Assembly (NCBI RefSeq): GCF_000819765.1
Contig: NZ_CDBT01000014.1
Span: 1-52,926, forward strand
Reading direction: 5' to 3'
DNA: 52,926 bases
Source: Aeromonas bivalvium
GTDB taxonomy: Bacteria > Pseudomonadota > Gammaproteobacteria > Enterobacterales > Aeromonadaceae
The position numbers were made by a program, and so were the translations under genes. The notes beneath the pieces were generated by a model. It saw nothing but the letters and a program-made list of their open reading frames with translations, had not been told where the DNA came from and did no database searches. Positions 25,134 through 34,181 of this stretch are shown in pieces (position 1 is the stretch's first letter; each line of letters opens with the position of its first letter).

Positions 25134-25414
25134 TTCCATTACTCCAACAAGAACATTCCATGCGTTCGTTCGTAATGCGAGCCGAGGCACGCAGTCAGCA
25201 TAATTCCCTGTCATTTCTGATAATGCAATAGATAGCTTCAGGGCAGACGCGCGAGTTTGGTCAAATAAACAACTTTCAGCGAATTATTCAGCATTTAAAT
25301 AGGCTATAACGGTGCTTTTATATACAAAAGCCGCTCGATTCTAGGAAATGGTTCCAGAAAAAGAAACAACAAAAAGCCGGTCACAGGGACCGGCTACGAC
25401 AAAACAGACTCACC
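25134..25414 (-). promoter_or_regulatory. oppA upstream region
   Basis: About 280 bases between oppA and ychE. The part nearest ychE holds that gene's terminator (25375-25395). The rest is much richer in A and T than its surroundings, with TTGTATATAAAAG and a TTATAGCC on the minus strand that could belong to the oppA promoter, but no pair of hexamers with normal spacing is clear. No gene is visible. Confidence 0.45.
25371..25395 (-). terminator. terminator of ychE
   Basis: On the minus strand AGCCGGTC paired with GACCGGCT around CCTGT is followed by TTTTGTTGTTT. It lies 20 bases after the ychE stop. Confidence 0.88.
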
Positions 25415-26059
25415 TCACATCAAACTGGGAAAGACCCCCTTGATCCCCGCCACCATGATCTCGATGCCAAGGGACATCATGATGAGGCCCATGATCCGGG
25501 TCACCACGTTGATGCCGGTATTGCCCATCAGCTTGAACAGCAAGGGGGCCGCTCGGAAGATGAGCCAGGAGCAGAAAGAGAAGACCACCACCACCAGGGA
25601 CATGCCGAGCAGCTGCTGCCAGTGGCTCTGGCTGGCATAGACGATGACCGAGGAGATGGCCCCTGGCCCCGCCATCAGCGGCAGTGCCAGGGGCACCACG
25701 GCAATGGATTCACGGGCAGCCAGCTCCCCCTTCTCCTGCTTGTTGTGTTTCACCTCCCCCAGCTTGCCCTGCAGCATGGACCAGGCGATCAGGGTGATGA
25801 GCGAGCCCCCTGCGATGCGGAACGACGCGAGCGAGATGCCGAAACCGTCGAGGATCAGCTGCCCCATGTACATGGCCACCAGCAAGATCACCATGACGGC
25901 GATATTGGCCGTGGTATTGGTCTTCATTCGCTCGGACGGAGTCTGGTGATTGGTCAGGCTGACGAAGACCGGCAGCAGACCAAGGGGGTTGATGATGGCG
26001 ATAAGACCAATGAAGAACTTCAGATACAGCGAGAAATCGATGTCAGCCACGGATGTCAT
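25415..26059 (-). CDS. ychE: MarC/YchE family membrane protein (NAAT family)
   Basis: A 214-residue protein with six membrane helices: FFIGLIAIINPLGLLPVFVSLT near the N-terminus, the repeated LPLMAGPGAISSVIVYAS in the middle, and INVVTRIMGLIMMSLGIEIMVAGIKG at the end. These are the two inverted halves of the MarC/UPF0056 family. Its place between adhE and oppA is the same as E. coli ychE, which decides the name. Members have been linked to small neutral amino acid uptake, but most have no proven substrate. The start at ATG 26059 (MTSVADIDFSLYLK) matches family length; the ribosome binding site is weak. Confidence 0.88.
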   Translation of the reverse strand: MTSVADIDFSLYLKFFIGLIAIINPLGLLPVFVSLTNHQTPSERMKTNTTANIAVMVILLVAMYMGQLILDGFGISLASFRIAGGSLITLIAWSMLQGKLGEVKHNKQEKGELAARESIAVVPLALPLMAGPGAISSVIVYASQSHWQQLLGMSLVVVVFSFCSWLIFRAAPLLFKLMGNTGINVVTRIMGLIMMSLGIEIMVAGIKGVFPSLM

Positions 26060-26315
26060 CCACACAGGAGCGGCCACAAGGCCGGGGTAATAAATTGTGC
26101 GTAAATTTACCCCATTGCGAGTAGGGTCACCAATCAAATAATTTCAGGCTGAAGCGGGCTCTCCAGTTAGTTCCTCTAATGTGTTATCAAATTTCGACAC
26201 GATCGTTTGTTAAAAAACATTGTGGTGAATTAACATTTTGATAAACTCCTTTCGAGCTTTATCTCGCCATGGATCCTGGCGGCAATATTTCATCTCATGA
26301 AAAGAGGAGTTTGCA

Positions 26316-26945
26316 ATGATAGATACGGACATCACGCTGGATTGGCAACTCGATACCCTGCCGGCGGAGCAGGTTGCCACCCTGACGCGGTTTTTCGGAC
26401 AGCTCCCGGTCGATCCCTATATCGACGGCGATTTTCGACGCCGCCGCTATGGCCGCTTCGAGAAACAGGGCCAGGGCTTTCACCGCCTCGACAATGGCGT
26501 CTTCTTCCAGGCCGCCGCCATCAACAAGTTCCTCGGAGATGTGCCGCGCACCTATGCCGATCTGGTGCCCGCCTTCGCCGAGCATGACGCCTTCCAGGCC
26601 ATGCTGGCCGCCTTCGTGCGCCACACCGCCCTGGCGGATGGCCGCGAGATAGGGGTACACCAGATGCGGATCTGCGCCGCCTCCGGCAGCGAGACCCCAC
26701 CCGCCCCCGAGGGGGTGCATCAGGACGGCTTCGACTTCATCGGCGTCTTCTTCTGTGGCAGCCAGGGGGTCAGTGGCGGAGAACTTCAGCTCTATCATGG
26801 ATTAAGGCAACCACCTTTTTTCCAACAAGCATTAACAACCGGCGAGTATCTGGTGCTCGACGATCGCCGTTTCTACCATAATGCGGCCCCCATCCTGCCT
26901 ACCGAACAACAGGGACACTGGGATGTCGTCGTTTTAACTGCTTGA
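26316..26945 (+). CDS. 2-oxoglutarate/Fe(II)-dependent dioxygenase family protein (2OG-Fe_Oxy_2 type)
   Basis: A 209-residue cupin-fold oxygenase. The iron ligands are His135 and Asp137 in EGVHQDGFDF and His188 in RRFYHNAAPI. GGELQLYHGL and GEYLVLDDRR complete the double-stranded beta helix; the FxxxxFxRRYG-like RRRRYGRFE near residue 45 is typical. The family (PF10014) includes bacterial L-isoleucine 4-hydroxylase and BsmA-like proteins, so hydroxylation of a free amino acid is plausible but not shown. GAGGAG lies 8 bases before ATG 26316. It is divergent from ychE and interrupts the usual ychE-adhE adjacency. A small hairpin at 26953-26973 follows it. Confidence 0.85.
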   Translation: MIDTDITLDWQLDTLPAEQVATLTRFFGQLPVDPYIDGDFRRRRYGRFEKQGQGFHRLDNGVFFQAAAINKFLGDVPRTYADLVPAFAEHDAFQAMLAAFVRHTALADGREIGVHQMRICAASGSETPPAPEGVHQDGFDFIGVFFCGSQGVSGGELQLYHGLRQPPFFQQALTTGEYLVLDDRRFYHNAAPILPTEQQGHWDVVVLTA

Positions 26946-26952
26946 TTTTAAT

Positions 26953-26980
26953 GGCGTGAATGACCTTCACGCCCCCTTTT
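26953..26980 (+). terminator. hairpin after the dioxygenase gene
   Basis: GGCGTGAA paired with TTCACGCC around TGACC, followed by CCCTTTT, 8 bases after the stop codon. Probably an intrinsic terminator. Confidence 0.6.
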
Positions 26981-27066
26981 CTCCCGACATGCCCCCTTCC
27001 CACAAGCCCGTAACATGCTCAAAACATGTATTGTGAAATAAAATTTCTTTTGTTCTTTTGTTACAC

Positions 27067-27108
27067 ATGATCCAGATCAAGCTTCGTCGGCGGGAGACGA
27101 CCCATAAT
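27067..27108 (+). promoter_or_regulatory. FNR-type site and class II promoter of adhE
   Basis: ATGAT-CCAG-ATCAA at 27067-27080 differs from the FNR consensus TTGAT-N4-ATCAA at one base. CATAAT at 27103-27108 is a good -10 element; a start point near 27115 puts the FNR site centre at about -41.5, the exact class II activator position. This predicts anaerobic induction of adhE, in keeping with its fermentative role. Confidence 0.65.
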
Positions 27109-27142
27109 CGATACCGAAAGCAGTTCAGTAAGACGTGTAAAT

Positions 27143-27184
27143 ACCCCATAGGGGTCAAGTCGAACTTGACACGGCGACTATAAT
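27143..27184 (+). promoter_or_regulatory. second adhE promoter region with palindrome
   Basis: A perfect TATAAT at 27179-27184 lies 57 bases before the adhE start. No -35 hexamer is correctly spaced. In its place is the palindrome GTCAAGT-CGA-ACTTGAC (27154-27170), preceded by ACCCC-ATA-GGGGT (27143-27155). The palindrome may be an operator for an unknown regulator; the two inverted repeats overlap by two bases. Confidence 0.5.
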
Positions 27185-27240
27185 TGCCGGGCATTGCTAA
27201 GGTCTTACTAAACAGTTTTCAAAATCATCAGGAGATAAAC

Positions 27241-29907
27241 ATGGCAGTAACCAATTTGGCTGAACTGGATGCACTGGTCGCCCGCGTCAAGGAAGCCCAG
27301 CGTGAATTCGCCAGCTTCTCGCAAGAACAGGTAGACAAGATCTTCCGCGCCGCCGCCCTGGCCGCCAGCAATGCCCGTATCCCCCTGGCCCAGATGGCCG
27401 TGGAAGAGTCCGGTATGGGCATCATCGAAGACAAGGTCATCAAGAACCACTTCGCCTCCGAATACATCTACAACAAGTACAAAGAAGAGAAGACCTGCGG
27501 CATCCTCAGTGAAGATGACGAGATGGGTACCATCACCATCGCCGAGCCGGTAGGCATCATCTGCGGTATCGTACCGACCACCAACCCGACCTCCACTGCG
27601 ATCTTCAAGTCCTTGATCTCCCTGAAGACCCGCAACGCCATCATCTTCTCCCCGCACCCCCGTGCCAAGAACTCCACCAATACCGCTGCCAAGCTGGTTC
27701 TGGATGCAGCCATTGCCGCCGGTGCGCCGAAAGACATCATCGGCTGGATCGATCAACCGACCGTTGAACTGTCCAACGCCCTGATGAAGCACAACGACAT
27801 CAACCTGATCCTGGCCACCGGTGGCCCGGGCATGGTGAAAGCCGCCTACTCCTCCGGCAAGCCCGCCATCGGTGTGGGTGCCGGCAACGTTCCCGTCGTC
27901 ATCGACGAAACCGCCGATGTGAAGCGCGCCGTCGCCTCCATCCTGATGTCCAAGACCTTCGACAACGGCGTGGTCTGTGCCTCCGAGCAGGCCGTCATCG
28001 TGGTCGATTCCATCTATGACCAGGTGAAAGAGCGTTTCGCGACCCACAACGGTTACGTGCTGACCAAGGAAGAAGCCGACAAGGTGCGCAAGGTCATCCT
28101 GATCAACGGTGCCATGAACGCCAACATAGTGGGCCAGCCTGCCACCAAGATCGCCGAAATGTCCGGCGTGACCGTGCCCCCCACCACCAAGATCCTCATA
28201 GGTGAAGGTCTGGAAGTGTGTGAAGAGGAAGAGTTCGCTCACGAGAAGCTCTCCCCGACCTTAGGGATGTTCCGTGCCAAGAACTTCGAAGAAGCCGTCG
28301 AGATGGCCTGCACCATGGTCAACCTGGGTGGTATCGGCCACACCTCCGGTCTGTATACCGACCAGGATCGCAACGCCGACCGCATCAAGTACTTCGGCGA
28401 CAAGATGAAGACCGCCCGTATCCTGATCAACACCCCGACCACCCAGGGTGGTATCGGTGACCTGTACAACTTCGCCATCGCCCCGTCCCTGACCCTGGGT
28501 TGCGGCTCCTGGGGTGGTAACTCCATCTCCGAAAACGTGGGTCCCAAGCACCTGATCAACAAGAAGACAGTCGCAAAACGGGCAGAAAATATGCTGTGGC
28601 ACAAACTTCCTAAATCCATCTACTTCCGTCGTGGCTCCCTGCCAATCGCCCTGGGCGACCTGGAAGGCAAGAAGCGCGCCCTGGTGGTCACCGACCGCTT
28701 CCTGTTCAACAACGGCTACGCCGACGAAGTGGTTCGCCTGCTCAAGGGCCTGTCGATGGAAGTGGAAGTCTTCTACGAAGTCGAAGCCGACCCGACCCTG
28801 TCCGTGGTGCGCAAAGGCGCCGAGATGGCCAACTCCTTCAAGCCGGACGTCATCGTCGCCCTGGGTGGTGGTTCCCCCATGGATGCCGCCAAGATCATGT
28901 GGGTCATGTACGAGCACCCGGACACCGCGTTCGAAGATCTCGCCATGCGCTTCATGGACATCCGCAAGCGTATCTACAAGTTCCCGAAAATGGGCGTCAA
29001 GGCCGAACTGGTCTGTATCACCACCACATCCGGTACCGGTTCTGAAGTGACCCCGTTTGCGGTCGTGACCGACGACGCCACCGGCATGAAGTACCCGCTG
29101 GCCGACTACGAGCTGACCCCGAACATGGCCATCGTCGATGCCAACCTGGTGATGGGCATGCCCAAGTCCCTGTGCGCCTTCGGCGGTATCGATGCCGTGA
29201 CCCACGCCATGGAAGCCTATGTCTCCGTGCTGGCCAACGAGTACTCCGACGGTCAGGCGCTGCAAGCCCTGAAACTGCTCAAAGAGTACCTGCCCTCCAG
29301 CTATCAGAACGGTGCCAACGACCCGGTTGCCCGCGAGAAGGTGCACAACGCCGCCACCATCGCCGGCATCGCGTTCGCCAACGCCTTCCTGGGTGTGTGT
29401 CACTCCATGGCCCACAAGCTGGGTGCCGAGTTCCACATCCCGCACGGTCTGGCCAACGCCCTGCTGATCAGCAACGTCATCCGCTACAACGCGAACGACA
29501 ACCCGACCAAGCAGACCGCGTTCTCCCAGTACGACCGTCCGCAGGCTCGCCGCCGTTACGCCGAAGTGGCCGACCATCTGGGTCTGACCGCCGCCGGTGA
29601 CCGTACCGCCGCCAAGATAGAAAAGCTGCTGGTATGGCTGGACGAGCTGAAGGCCACCCTGGGGATCCCGGCCTCCATTCGCGAGGCGGGCGTGACCGAA
29701 GCCGACTTCCTGGCCAAGGTGGACCAGCTGGCCATCGAAGCTTTCGATGACCAGTGCACCGGCGCCAACCCGCGCTACCCGCTGATCAGCGAGCTCAAAG
29801 CCATCCTGATGGACACCTACTACGGCCGTCCCTTCAGCGAGGAGGCCCAGGTGGTCGCCAAGGTCGAGACCAAGGTTGAAGGTGGCAAGAAGAAAGCCAA
29901 GGCCTGA
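27241..29907 (+). CDS. adhE: bifunctional acetaldehyde-CoA/alcohol dehydrogenase AdhE
   Basis: An 888-residue fusion enzyme. The N-terminal aldehyde dehydrogenase domain (1-440) has the catalytic Cys246 in [10 protein letters not shown] and the GVGAGNVP nucleotide site. The C-terminal iron-dependent alcohol dehydrogenase domain (about 450-870) has [29 protein letters not shown], and metal histidines in [23 protein letters not shown]. It reduces acetyl-CoA to ethanol and regenerates NAD+ in fermentation, and forms spirosome filaments. CAGGAG lies 6 bases before ATG 27241. The 3' end is Lys-rich ([10 protein letters not shown]). Codon use is more biased than its neighbours, as for a highly expressed gene. 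Two promoters are proposed upstream. Confidence 0.98.
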   Translation: MAVTNLAELDALVARVKEAQREFASFSQEQVDKIFRAAALAASNARIPLAQMAVEESGMGIIEDKVIKNHFASEYIYNKYKEEKTCGILSEDDEMGTITIAEPVGIICGIVPTTNPTSTAIFKSLISLKTRNAIIFSPHPRAKNSTNTAAKLVLDAAIAAGAPKDIIGWIDQPTVELSNALMKHNDINLILATGGPGMVKAAYSSGKPAIGVGAGNVPVVIDETADVKRAVASILMSKTFDNGVVCASEQAVIVVDSIYDQVKERFATHNGYVLTKEEADKVRKVILINGAMNANIVGQPATKIAEMSGVTVPPTTKILIGEGLEVCEEEEFAHEKLSPTLGMFRAKNFEEAVEMACTMVNLGGIGHTSGLYTDQDRNADRIKYFGDKMKTARILINTPTTQGGIGDLYNFAIAPSLTLGCGSWGGNSISENVGPKHLINKKTVAKRAENMLWHKLPKSIYFRRGSLPIALGDLEGKKRALVVTDRFLFNNGYADEVVRLLKGLSMEVEVFYEVEADPTLSVVRKGAEMANSFKPDVIVALGGGSPMDAAKIMWVMYEHPDTAFEDLAMRFMDIRKRIYKFPKMGVKAELVCITTTSGTGSEVTPFAVVTDDATGMKYPLADYELTPNMAIVDANLVMGMPKSLCAFGGIDAVTHAMEAYVSVLANEYSDGQALQALKLLKEYLPSSYQNGANDPVAREKVHNAATIAGIAFANAFLGVCHSMAHKLGAEFHIPHGLANALLISNVIRYNANDNPTKQTAFSQYDRPQARRRYAEVADHLGLTAAGDRTAAKIEKLLVWLDELKATLGIPASIREAGVTEADFLAKVDQLAIEAFDDQCTGANPRYPLISELKAILMDTYYGRPFSEEAQVVAKVETKVEGGKKKAKA

Positions 29908-29927
29908 TAAGCCGCCGCAGTGACCCG

Positions 29928-29956
29928 AAAGCCCGCGCCCATGCGCGGGCTTTTTG
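29928..29956 (+). terminator. terminator of adhE
   Basis: AAAGCCCGCGC paired with GCGCGGGCTTT around CCAT, followed by further T. Confidence 0.92.
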
Positions 29957-30017
29957 TTTGTCTATCTCTCTAATTTTGCTAGCTTGTGGGTAGGGTTTTG
30001 GCGAGGGAGTGTGTCAT

Positions 30018-31250
30018 ATGGCGCTGGTAGAGGCATCCATAGAGCAGCTGCGGGTGGGTCACTATGTGCATCTGCCCGTGGGCTGGCAGCAGCACCCTTT
30101 TCTGTTCAATGCCTTCAAGATCAAGGATCAGCAGCAGCTCGACATCATCCGTCACCTGGATCTGGCCCTGCTCACCGTGGACACCGACAAGAGCGATCTG
30201 CCCCTGGCCCCCCTGCTGCACGGTGAGCCCCCTGTGGTCGCGGCGCCGGACGCCCCTCCCCCCGAGCCCCTCACCGCTGACACCGGCTTTGACGAGAAAC
30301 ACTGGCGTCGCTCCCTGCGGGCGGCCGAGAAGGCCTATGGCCAATCGATGTCGGATCTGCGCGAGGCGCTTGGCGCCCTCAACCTGAAACCGGACGAGGG
30401 GCTGGCCAACACGGCCCAGCTGGTGCGTACCCTGGCCGCCCGCCTGGCACAGCACGAGGGTCCCCTCGGCCTGCACCTCATTCGCACGCCCCACAGCGAC
30501 ATACTGCTGCAACACAGCCTCAACGTCGCCTTCATCGCCATGCTGATGGCCCGCGAGCTGGAGATGAGCCCCCTGGCGGTCGAGGAGGTCGGCCTGGCCG
30601 GCCTCATTCACGATATCGGCGAGCTGAGGATCCCCTCCCAGATAAGCCAGAAGCGAGGCGAACTGACCCGGGCCGAGCAGAACTACCTCAACATGCACCC
30701 CCAGTACGGGCTGGAGATGCTCAATCAGCTGCAGGCATTCGAGCCCAGGATCCGCCAGGTGGCCCACCTGCATCACGAGCGACTCGACGGCAGCGGTTTT
30801 CCGCTCGGGATCAAGGGGGGAGAGATACCGCCCCTGGTGCGACTCATCGGTCTGGTGGACTACTTCGACGAGCTGCTGCACCCCAGGGGAGCGAGCCAGC
30901 CGGTCACCCCCAATCAGGCCATCAGCCTGCTCTACAAGCTTTCCCAGAAGAAGTTCGAACAATCCATGGTCAAGCTGCTCATCAAGCTGCTCGGCGTCTA
31001 TCCCCCGGGCACCCTGGTGCAGCTCTCGGACGGCGCCCTGGCCCTGGTGATCAGCACGGAGCCGACCCGCCCCCTCAGTCCCAAGATCCTCCCTTTTATC
31101 AAGGGCCAGCGAGCCGAGGGGGTCAGTCTCATCGATCTGCGCGAAGATGGGCGCACCATCACCGCCTCCCTCAAGCCGGAGGAGCTTGACGAGGCCCAAC
31201 GCCACTTCTTCAATCTGGGGCGACGTTGCTGTTATTACTTTGCATTCTGA
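30018..31250 (+). CDS. HD-GYP domain protein (probable cyclic-di-GMP phosphodiesterase) with DUF3391
   Basis: A 410-residue cytoplasmic protein. Residues 1-120 form a DUF3391 domain (IEQLRVGHYVHLPVGWQQHPFLFNAFKI). The HD-GYP domain follows, with HSLNVAFIAMLMARELEM, the HD pair in GLIHDIGELRIP, HPQYGLEMLNQ, and HHERLDGSGFP, the GYP motif read as GFP. These residues coordinate metals and hydrolyse cyclic-di-GMP to lower its level, favouring motility over biofilm; activity of the GFP variant is inferred. GGGAG lies 8 bases before ATG 30018, which is preferred over GTG 30009. The stop codon is inside a strong hairpin. Confidence 0.9.
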   Translation: MALVEASIEQLRVGHYVHLPVGWQQHPFLFNAFKIKDQQQLDIIRHLDLALLTVDTDKSDLPLAPLLHGEPPVVAAPDAPPPEPLTADTGFDEKHWRRSLRAAEKAYGQSMSDLREALGALNLKPDEGLANTAQLVRTLAARLAQHEGPLGLHLIRTPHSDILLQHSLNVAFIAMLMARELEMSPLAVEEVGLAGLIHDIGELRIPSQISQKRGELTRAEQNYLNMHPQYGLEMLNQLQAFEPRIRQVAHLHHERLDGSGFPLGIKGGEIPPLVRLIGLVDYFDELLHPRGASQPVTPNQAISLLYKLSQKKFEQSMVKLLIKLLGVYPPGTLVQLSDGALALVISTEPTRPLSPKILPFIKGQRAEGVSLIDLREDGRTITASLKPEELDEAQRHFFNLGRRCCYYFAF

Positions 31251-31278
31251 GTTATCCCCAGAAGCTGGGGATAACTCA
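31248..31278 (+). terminator. long hairpin over the HD-GYP stop codon
   Basis: A perfect 14-bp stem, TGAGTTATCCCCAG paired with CTGGGGATAACTCA around AAG, starts on the stop codon. No T run follows, so it may act mainly in mRNA protection. Confidence 0.65.
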
Positions 31279-31603
31279 TTGGACAAACCTGAATAATTGC
31301 TCGAGCCCCTCCAGAATCGTCCGCCATTGGAGCTGGATAAAAAACGCCCAGCCAGAGGCCGGGCGGAGCATGCCACCTCCGTGTGGCGCGCCCGATGGAC
31401 GCATTCATGCTCACCATCTGAATATCAATTGTTTCTCGTTTATACAAATATCAATTTAACGCACTGATTTTATATGTTTTTATTTTCACGCTCTGGCAAA
31501 ATGCGCCCCAGCATCACAGTGGCACCACCACAGAACAAGATCCGGATCACAGTTATCGCACGATGGTAACCAGTTGGCTCTCTCACCATGGGGAACACTT
31601 TTC
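31279..31603. other. btsS upstream region, no gene
   Basis: About 325 bases. A G/C-rich imperfect hairpin (CGCCCAGCCAGAGGCCGGGCG) near 31344-31366 is followed by a markedly AT-rich stretch (31420-31500), unlike the rest of the window, then by GATCACAGT near 31549, a half-site resembling a CRP target. This is probably the btsSR promoter; no gene is visible. Confidence 0.4.
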
Positions 31604-33274
31604 ATGCAATTGATCCTCTCTCTGCTGCAACAGATGAGCGTCTTTCTGGTCATCGCCTACCTCTTCTCCAAGACACCGCTGTTTCGGCCCCTGACCCACT
31701 TCTCGGTGCGCCTGCCCCACAAGGTACTCATCTATGTGCTCTTTTCCGGTTTCTGCATCCTGGGCACCTATGTGGGGCTGGACATAGACGATGCCATCGC
31801 CAACACCCGGGCGGTGGGCGCCGTGCTCGGCGGTCTGCTGGGGGGCCCGTTGGTCGGCCTGCTGGTCGGTCTGACCGGCGGCCTGCACCGCTACAGCCTG
31901 GGGGGCTTTACCGATCTCGCCTGCGCCATCTCCACCACCTGCGAGGGGCTGCTGGGGGGACTGGTCCACTGGCGCCTGATGCGGGCCGGGCGGATGGATG
32001 CCCTGTTCGAGCCCAGAACCGCCTTCTTCGTCACCCTGGTGGCCGAGGCGATGCAGATGGCCATCATACTGCTGGTGGCAGCCCCCTTCGACAAGGCGCT
32101 GCTGCTGGTGCGCACCATCGCCACCCCCATGATCCTGGCCAACTCCTGCGGAGCGGCGCTTTTCATCAGCATGATCCGCGATCAGCAACAGATGTATGAG
32201 AAGTTCTCCCGGGTCTTCTCGGCCAAGGCCCTCACCATCGCCAACCGCACCGTCGGCATCATGAGCCGGGGTTTCACCAGCGATGCCAGCGAGAAAATCG
32301 CCCACATCATCAAGGAGGAGACCGGGGTCGGCGCCGTGGCCATCACGGATACCCGCCAGATCCTGGCCTTCATCGGCACAGGGGAAGATCACCACAAGCC
32401 CGGCACCCCCATCACCTCCCGTCTCACCCAGCAGGCCATCAGCGAGAACCGGGTGCTGTTTGCCGATGGCAACAGCCAGCCTTATCGTTGCAGCATCTCC
32501 CCCCAGTGCGAGCTCGGCTCGGTACTGGTGATCCCCCTGCAGGGAGACATGGGGGTGATAGGCACCATCAAGCTCTACGAGCCCAAGACCCGGCTGTTTC
32601 TCAAGATCAACCACACCCTGGGCGAGGGGATCGCCAACCTGCTCTCCCAGCAGCTGCTCAGCGGCCGGATAGAGCAGCAGCAGCGGCTGCTGATGCAGTC
32701 CGAACTCAAGCTGGTGCAGGCCCAGATCAACCCCCATTTCCTGTTCAACACCCTCAATACCATCAGCGCCATCACCCGCAGCAACCCGGACAAGGCCCGG
32801 GAGCTGCTGCTGCACCTGTCGCGCTTCTTTCGCAACAACCTCAAGCGCCAGAGCGGGCTCGCCACCCTGCAGGAGGAGCAGGAGCACTGCCAGTCCTATC
32901 TGGAGATAGAGCTGGCCCGCTTTGGCGACCGCCTGACCGTCATCAACGAGATCCCGCCCCATCTGGCCCAGCTGCGCCTGCCAAGCTTCACCCTGCAGCC
33001 CCTCATCGAGAACGCCATCAAGCACGGCATCTCCACCCTGCTCGGCGAGGGACGGCTGCGGCTGCTCGCCCAGGAGCATGAGGGGTGCGTGACCATCAGC
33101 GTCGAGGACAACGCCGGCTGCTGGCAACCGGGGGCAAACGGCGACGGGCTCGGCATCTCCATCGTCGACAAGCGGCTAAAGAGCGCCTTTGGCCCCCAAT
33201 ATGGCATCAACATTCGCTGCGAGCCCGACCACTGGACCCGGGTCTCCTTCACCCTGCCCAAGGAGAGCACATGA
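31604..33274 (+). CDS. btsS: pyruvate-sensing histidine kinase BtsS (LytS/YehU family)
   Basis: A 556-residue inner-membrane kinase very like E. coli BtsS. A 5TM-LYT sensor with at least five helices opens with MQLILSLLQQMSVFLVIAYLFSKTPLF and includes RLPHKVLIYVLFSGFCILGTYVGLDIDDAIANTRAVG and GGLLGGPLVGLLVGLTGGLHRYS. A GAF domain follows (VGAVAITDTRQILAFIGTGEDHH; YRCSISPQCELGSVLVIPL), then a His-kinase domain with the phosphorylated His378 in INPHFLFNTLN and ATP site ENAIKHG. BtsS senses external pyruvate and activates BtsR. GGGGA lies about 9 bases before ATG 31604, preferred over an upstream TTG. btsR follows after 52 bases and a CstA-type transporter after that. Confidence 0.93.
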   Translation: MQLILSLLQQMSVFLVIAYLFSKTPLFRPLTHFSVRLPHKVLIYVLFSGFCILGTYVGLDIDDAIANTRAVGAVLGGLLGGPLVGLLVGLTGGLHRYSLGGFTDLACAISTTCEGLLGGLVHWRLMRAGRMDALFEPRTAFFVTLVAEAMQMAIILLVAAPFDKALLLVRTIATPMILANSCGAALFISMIRDQQQMYEKFSRVFSAKALTIANRTVGIMSRGFTSDASEKIAHIIKEETGVGAVAITDTRQILAFIGTGEDHHKPGTPITSRLTQQAISENRVLFADGNSQPYRCSISPQCELGSVLVIPLQGDMGVIGTIKLYEPKTRLFLKINHTLGEGIANLLSQQLLSGRIEQQQRLLMQSELKLVQAQINPHFLFNTLNTISAITRSNPDKARELLLHLSRFFRNNLKRQSGLATLQEEQEHCQSYLEIELARFGDRLTVINEIPPHLAQLRLPSFTLQPLIENAIKHGISTLLGEGRLRLLAQEHEGCVTISVEDNAGCWQPGANGDGLGISIVDKRLKSAFGPQYGINIRCEPDHWTRVSFTLPKEST

Positions 33275-33326
33275 CCCCTTTCCCCCAGCCCAGAGACGGG
33301 CACGCCCCTTGCGCCAGGGAGGCGGC

Positions 33327-34031
33327 ATGATCCGTACCCTGATCGTCGACGATGAACCCTATGCCCGGGACGAACTGGCCCTGCTGCTCGGCCAGGATCC
33401 CGCCATCGAGATCCTGGGGCAGGCGGCCAATGCCCTGGAGGCACTCACCCTCATCAATGCCCTGAAACCGGATGTGGTGTTCCTCGACATCCAGATGCCC
33501 AAGCTCAGCGGCATGGAGCTGGTGGCCATGCTCGACCCCCTGCCCCGCATCGTGTTTGTCACGGCGTTTGATGACTACGCCGTCCAGGCCTTCGAGGAAA
33601 ACGCCTTCGACTATCTGCTCAAGCCGGTGGAGCCTGCCCGCCTCGCCAAGACGCTGGCGCGCCTCAAACAGGACATGCGCCCCCAGCCCGTGGCCACCCT
33701 GGCGCCACCCATTCGCCACATTCCCGGCTACCTGCACAACCGGGTGCGGCTGCTGCCCATCGACCAGGTGGAGTACGCCTTCTCGGATCTCGGCGGCGTG
33801 CACGTGGCCTGCCAGGGGGAACTGCTCCACACCCAGCTCACCCTCAAGGCCCTGGAGGAGAAGAGCCCGCTGCTGCGCTGCCATCGCCAATACCTGATCC
33901 ACCCCGCCGCCATCTTCGAGATAGCCCTGCTCGACAACCAGCTGGCCGAGATAGTCACCCCCAGCGGGGCCCGCGTACCGGTCAGTCGCCGCTACCTCAA
34001 GGAGCTCAAGGACAAGTTCGGCCTCAATTGA
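33327..34031 (+). CDS. btsR: LytTR response regulator BtsR
   Basis: A 234-residue regulator. The receiver domain has the acidic pocket in LIVDDEPYARDEL, the phosphoacceptor Asp54 in VVFLDIQMP, Thr in FVTAFDDYAVQAFEENAFDYLLKPV, and a Lys after it. A C-terminal LytTR DNA-binding domain (residues 140-234) contains HNRVRLLPIDQVEYAFSDLGGVHV and LLRCHRQYLIHPAAI. E. coli BtsR activates the pyruvate transporter gene btsT; here the following gene is a CstA-family transporter, the likely target. GGGAGG lies 5 bases before ATG 33327. Confidence 0.92.
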   Translation: MIRTLIVDDEPYARDELALLLGQDPAIEILGQAANALEALTLINALKPDVVFLDIQMPKLSGMELVAMLDPLPRIVFVTAFDDYAVQAFEENAFDYLLKPVEPARLAKTLARLKQDMRPQPVATLAPPIRHIPGYLHNRVRLLPIDQVEYAFSDLGGVHVACQGELLHTQLTLKALEEKSPLLRCHRQYLIHPAAIFEIALLDNQLAEIVTPSGARVPVSRRYLKELKDKFGLN

Positions 34032-34051
34032 GCGTTATATCAAGCCGGTAC

Positions 34052-34067
34052 AGTGAGCGGGATCACA
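34052..34067 (+). promoter_or_regulatory. CRP-like site upstream of the CstA-family gene
   Basis: AGTGA-GCGGGA-TCACA matches the CRP half-sites TGTGA-N6-TCACA at nine of ten positions. It lies about 120 bases before the gene. This fits control by carbon supply; the promoter hexamers themselves are not clear. Confidence 0.55.
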
Positions 34068-34181
34068 CACGCCCGCCGCTCGGGTCGCCACATGACCGCT
34101 CAGGCTTTTTCACATGCGCTTTACACACCCGCCCCCTAGACTCCCGCTGCACACCACAATAACAAGCATTGGAGCGTAACA

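Noticed and set aside
27166-27184. TTGACA plus TATAAT as a standard adhE promoter
   Set aside because: The hexamers are only 7 bases apart, far too close for one sigma-70 promoter.
34120-34142. TTTACA and TAGACT as a promoter of the CstA-family gene
   Set aside because: Spacing is 11 bases, not 16-18, so the pair cannot work as one promoter.
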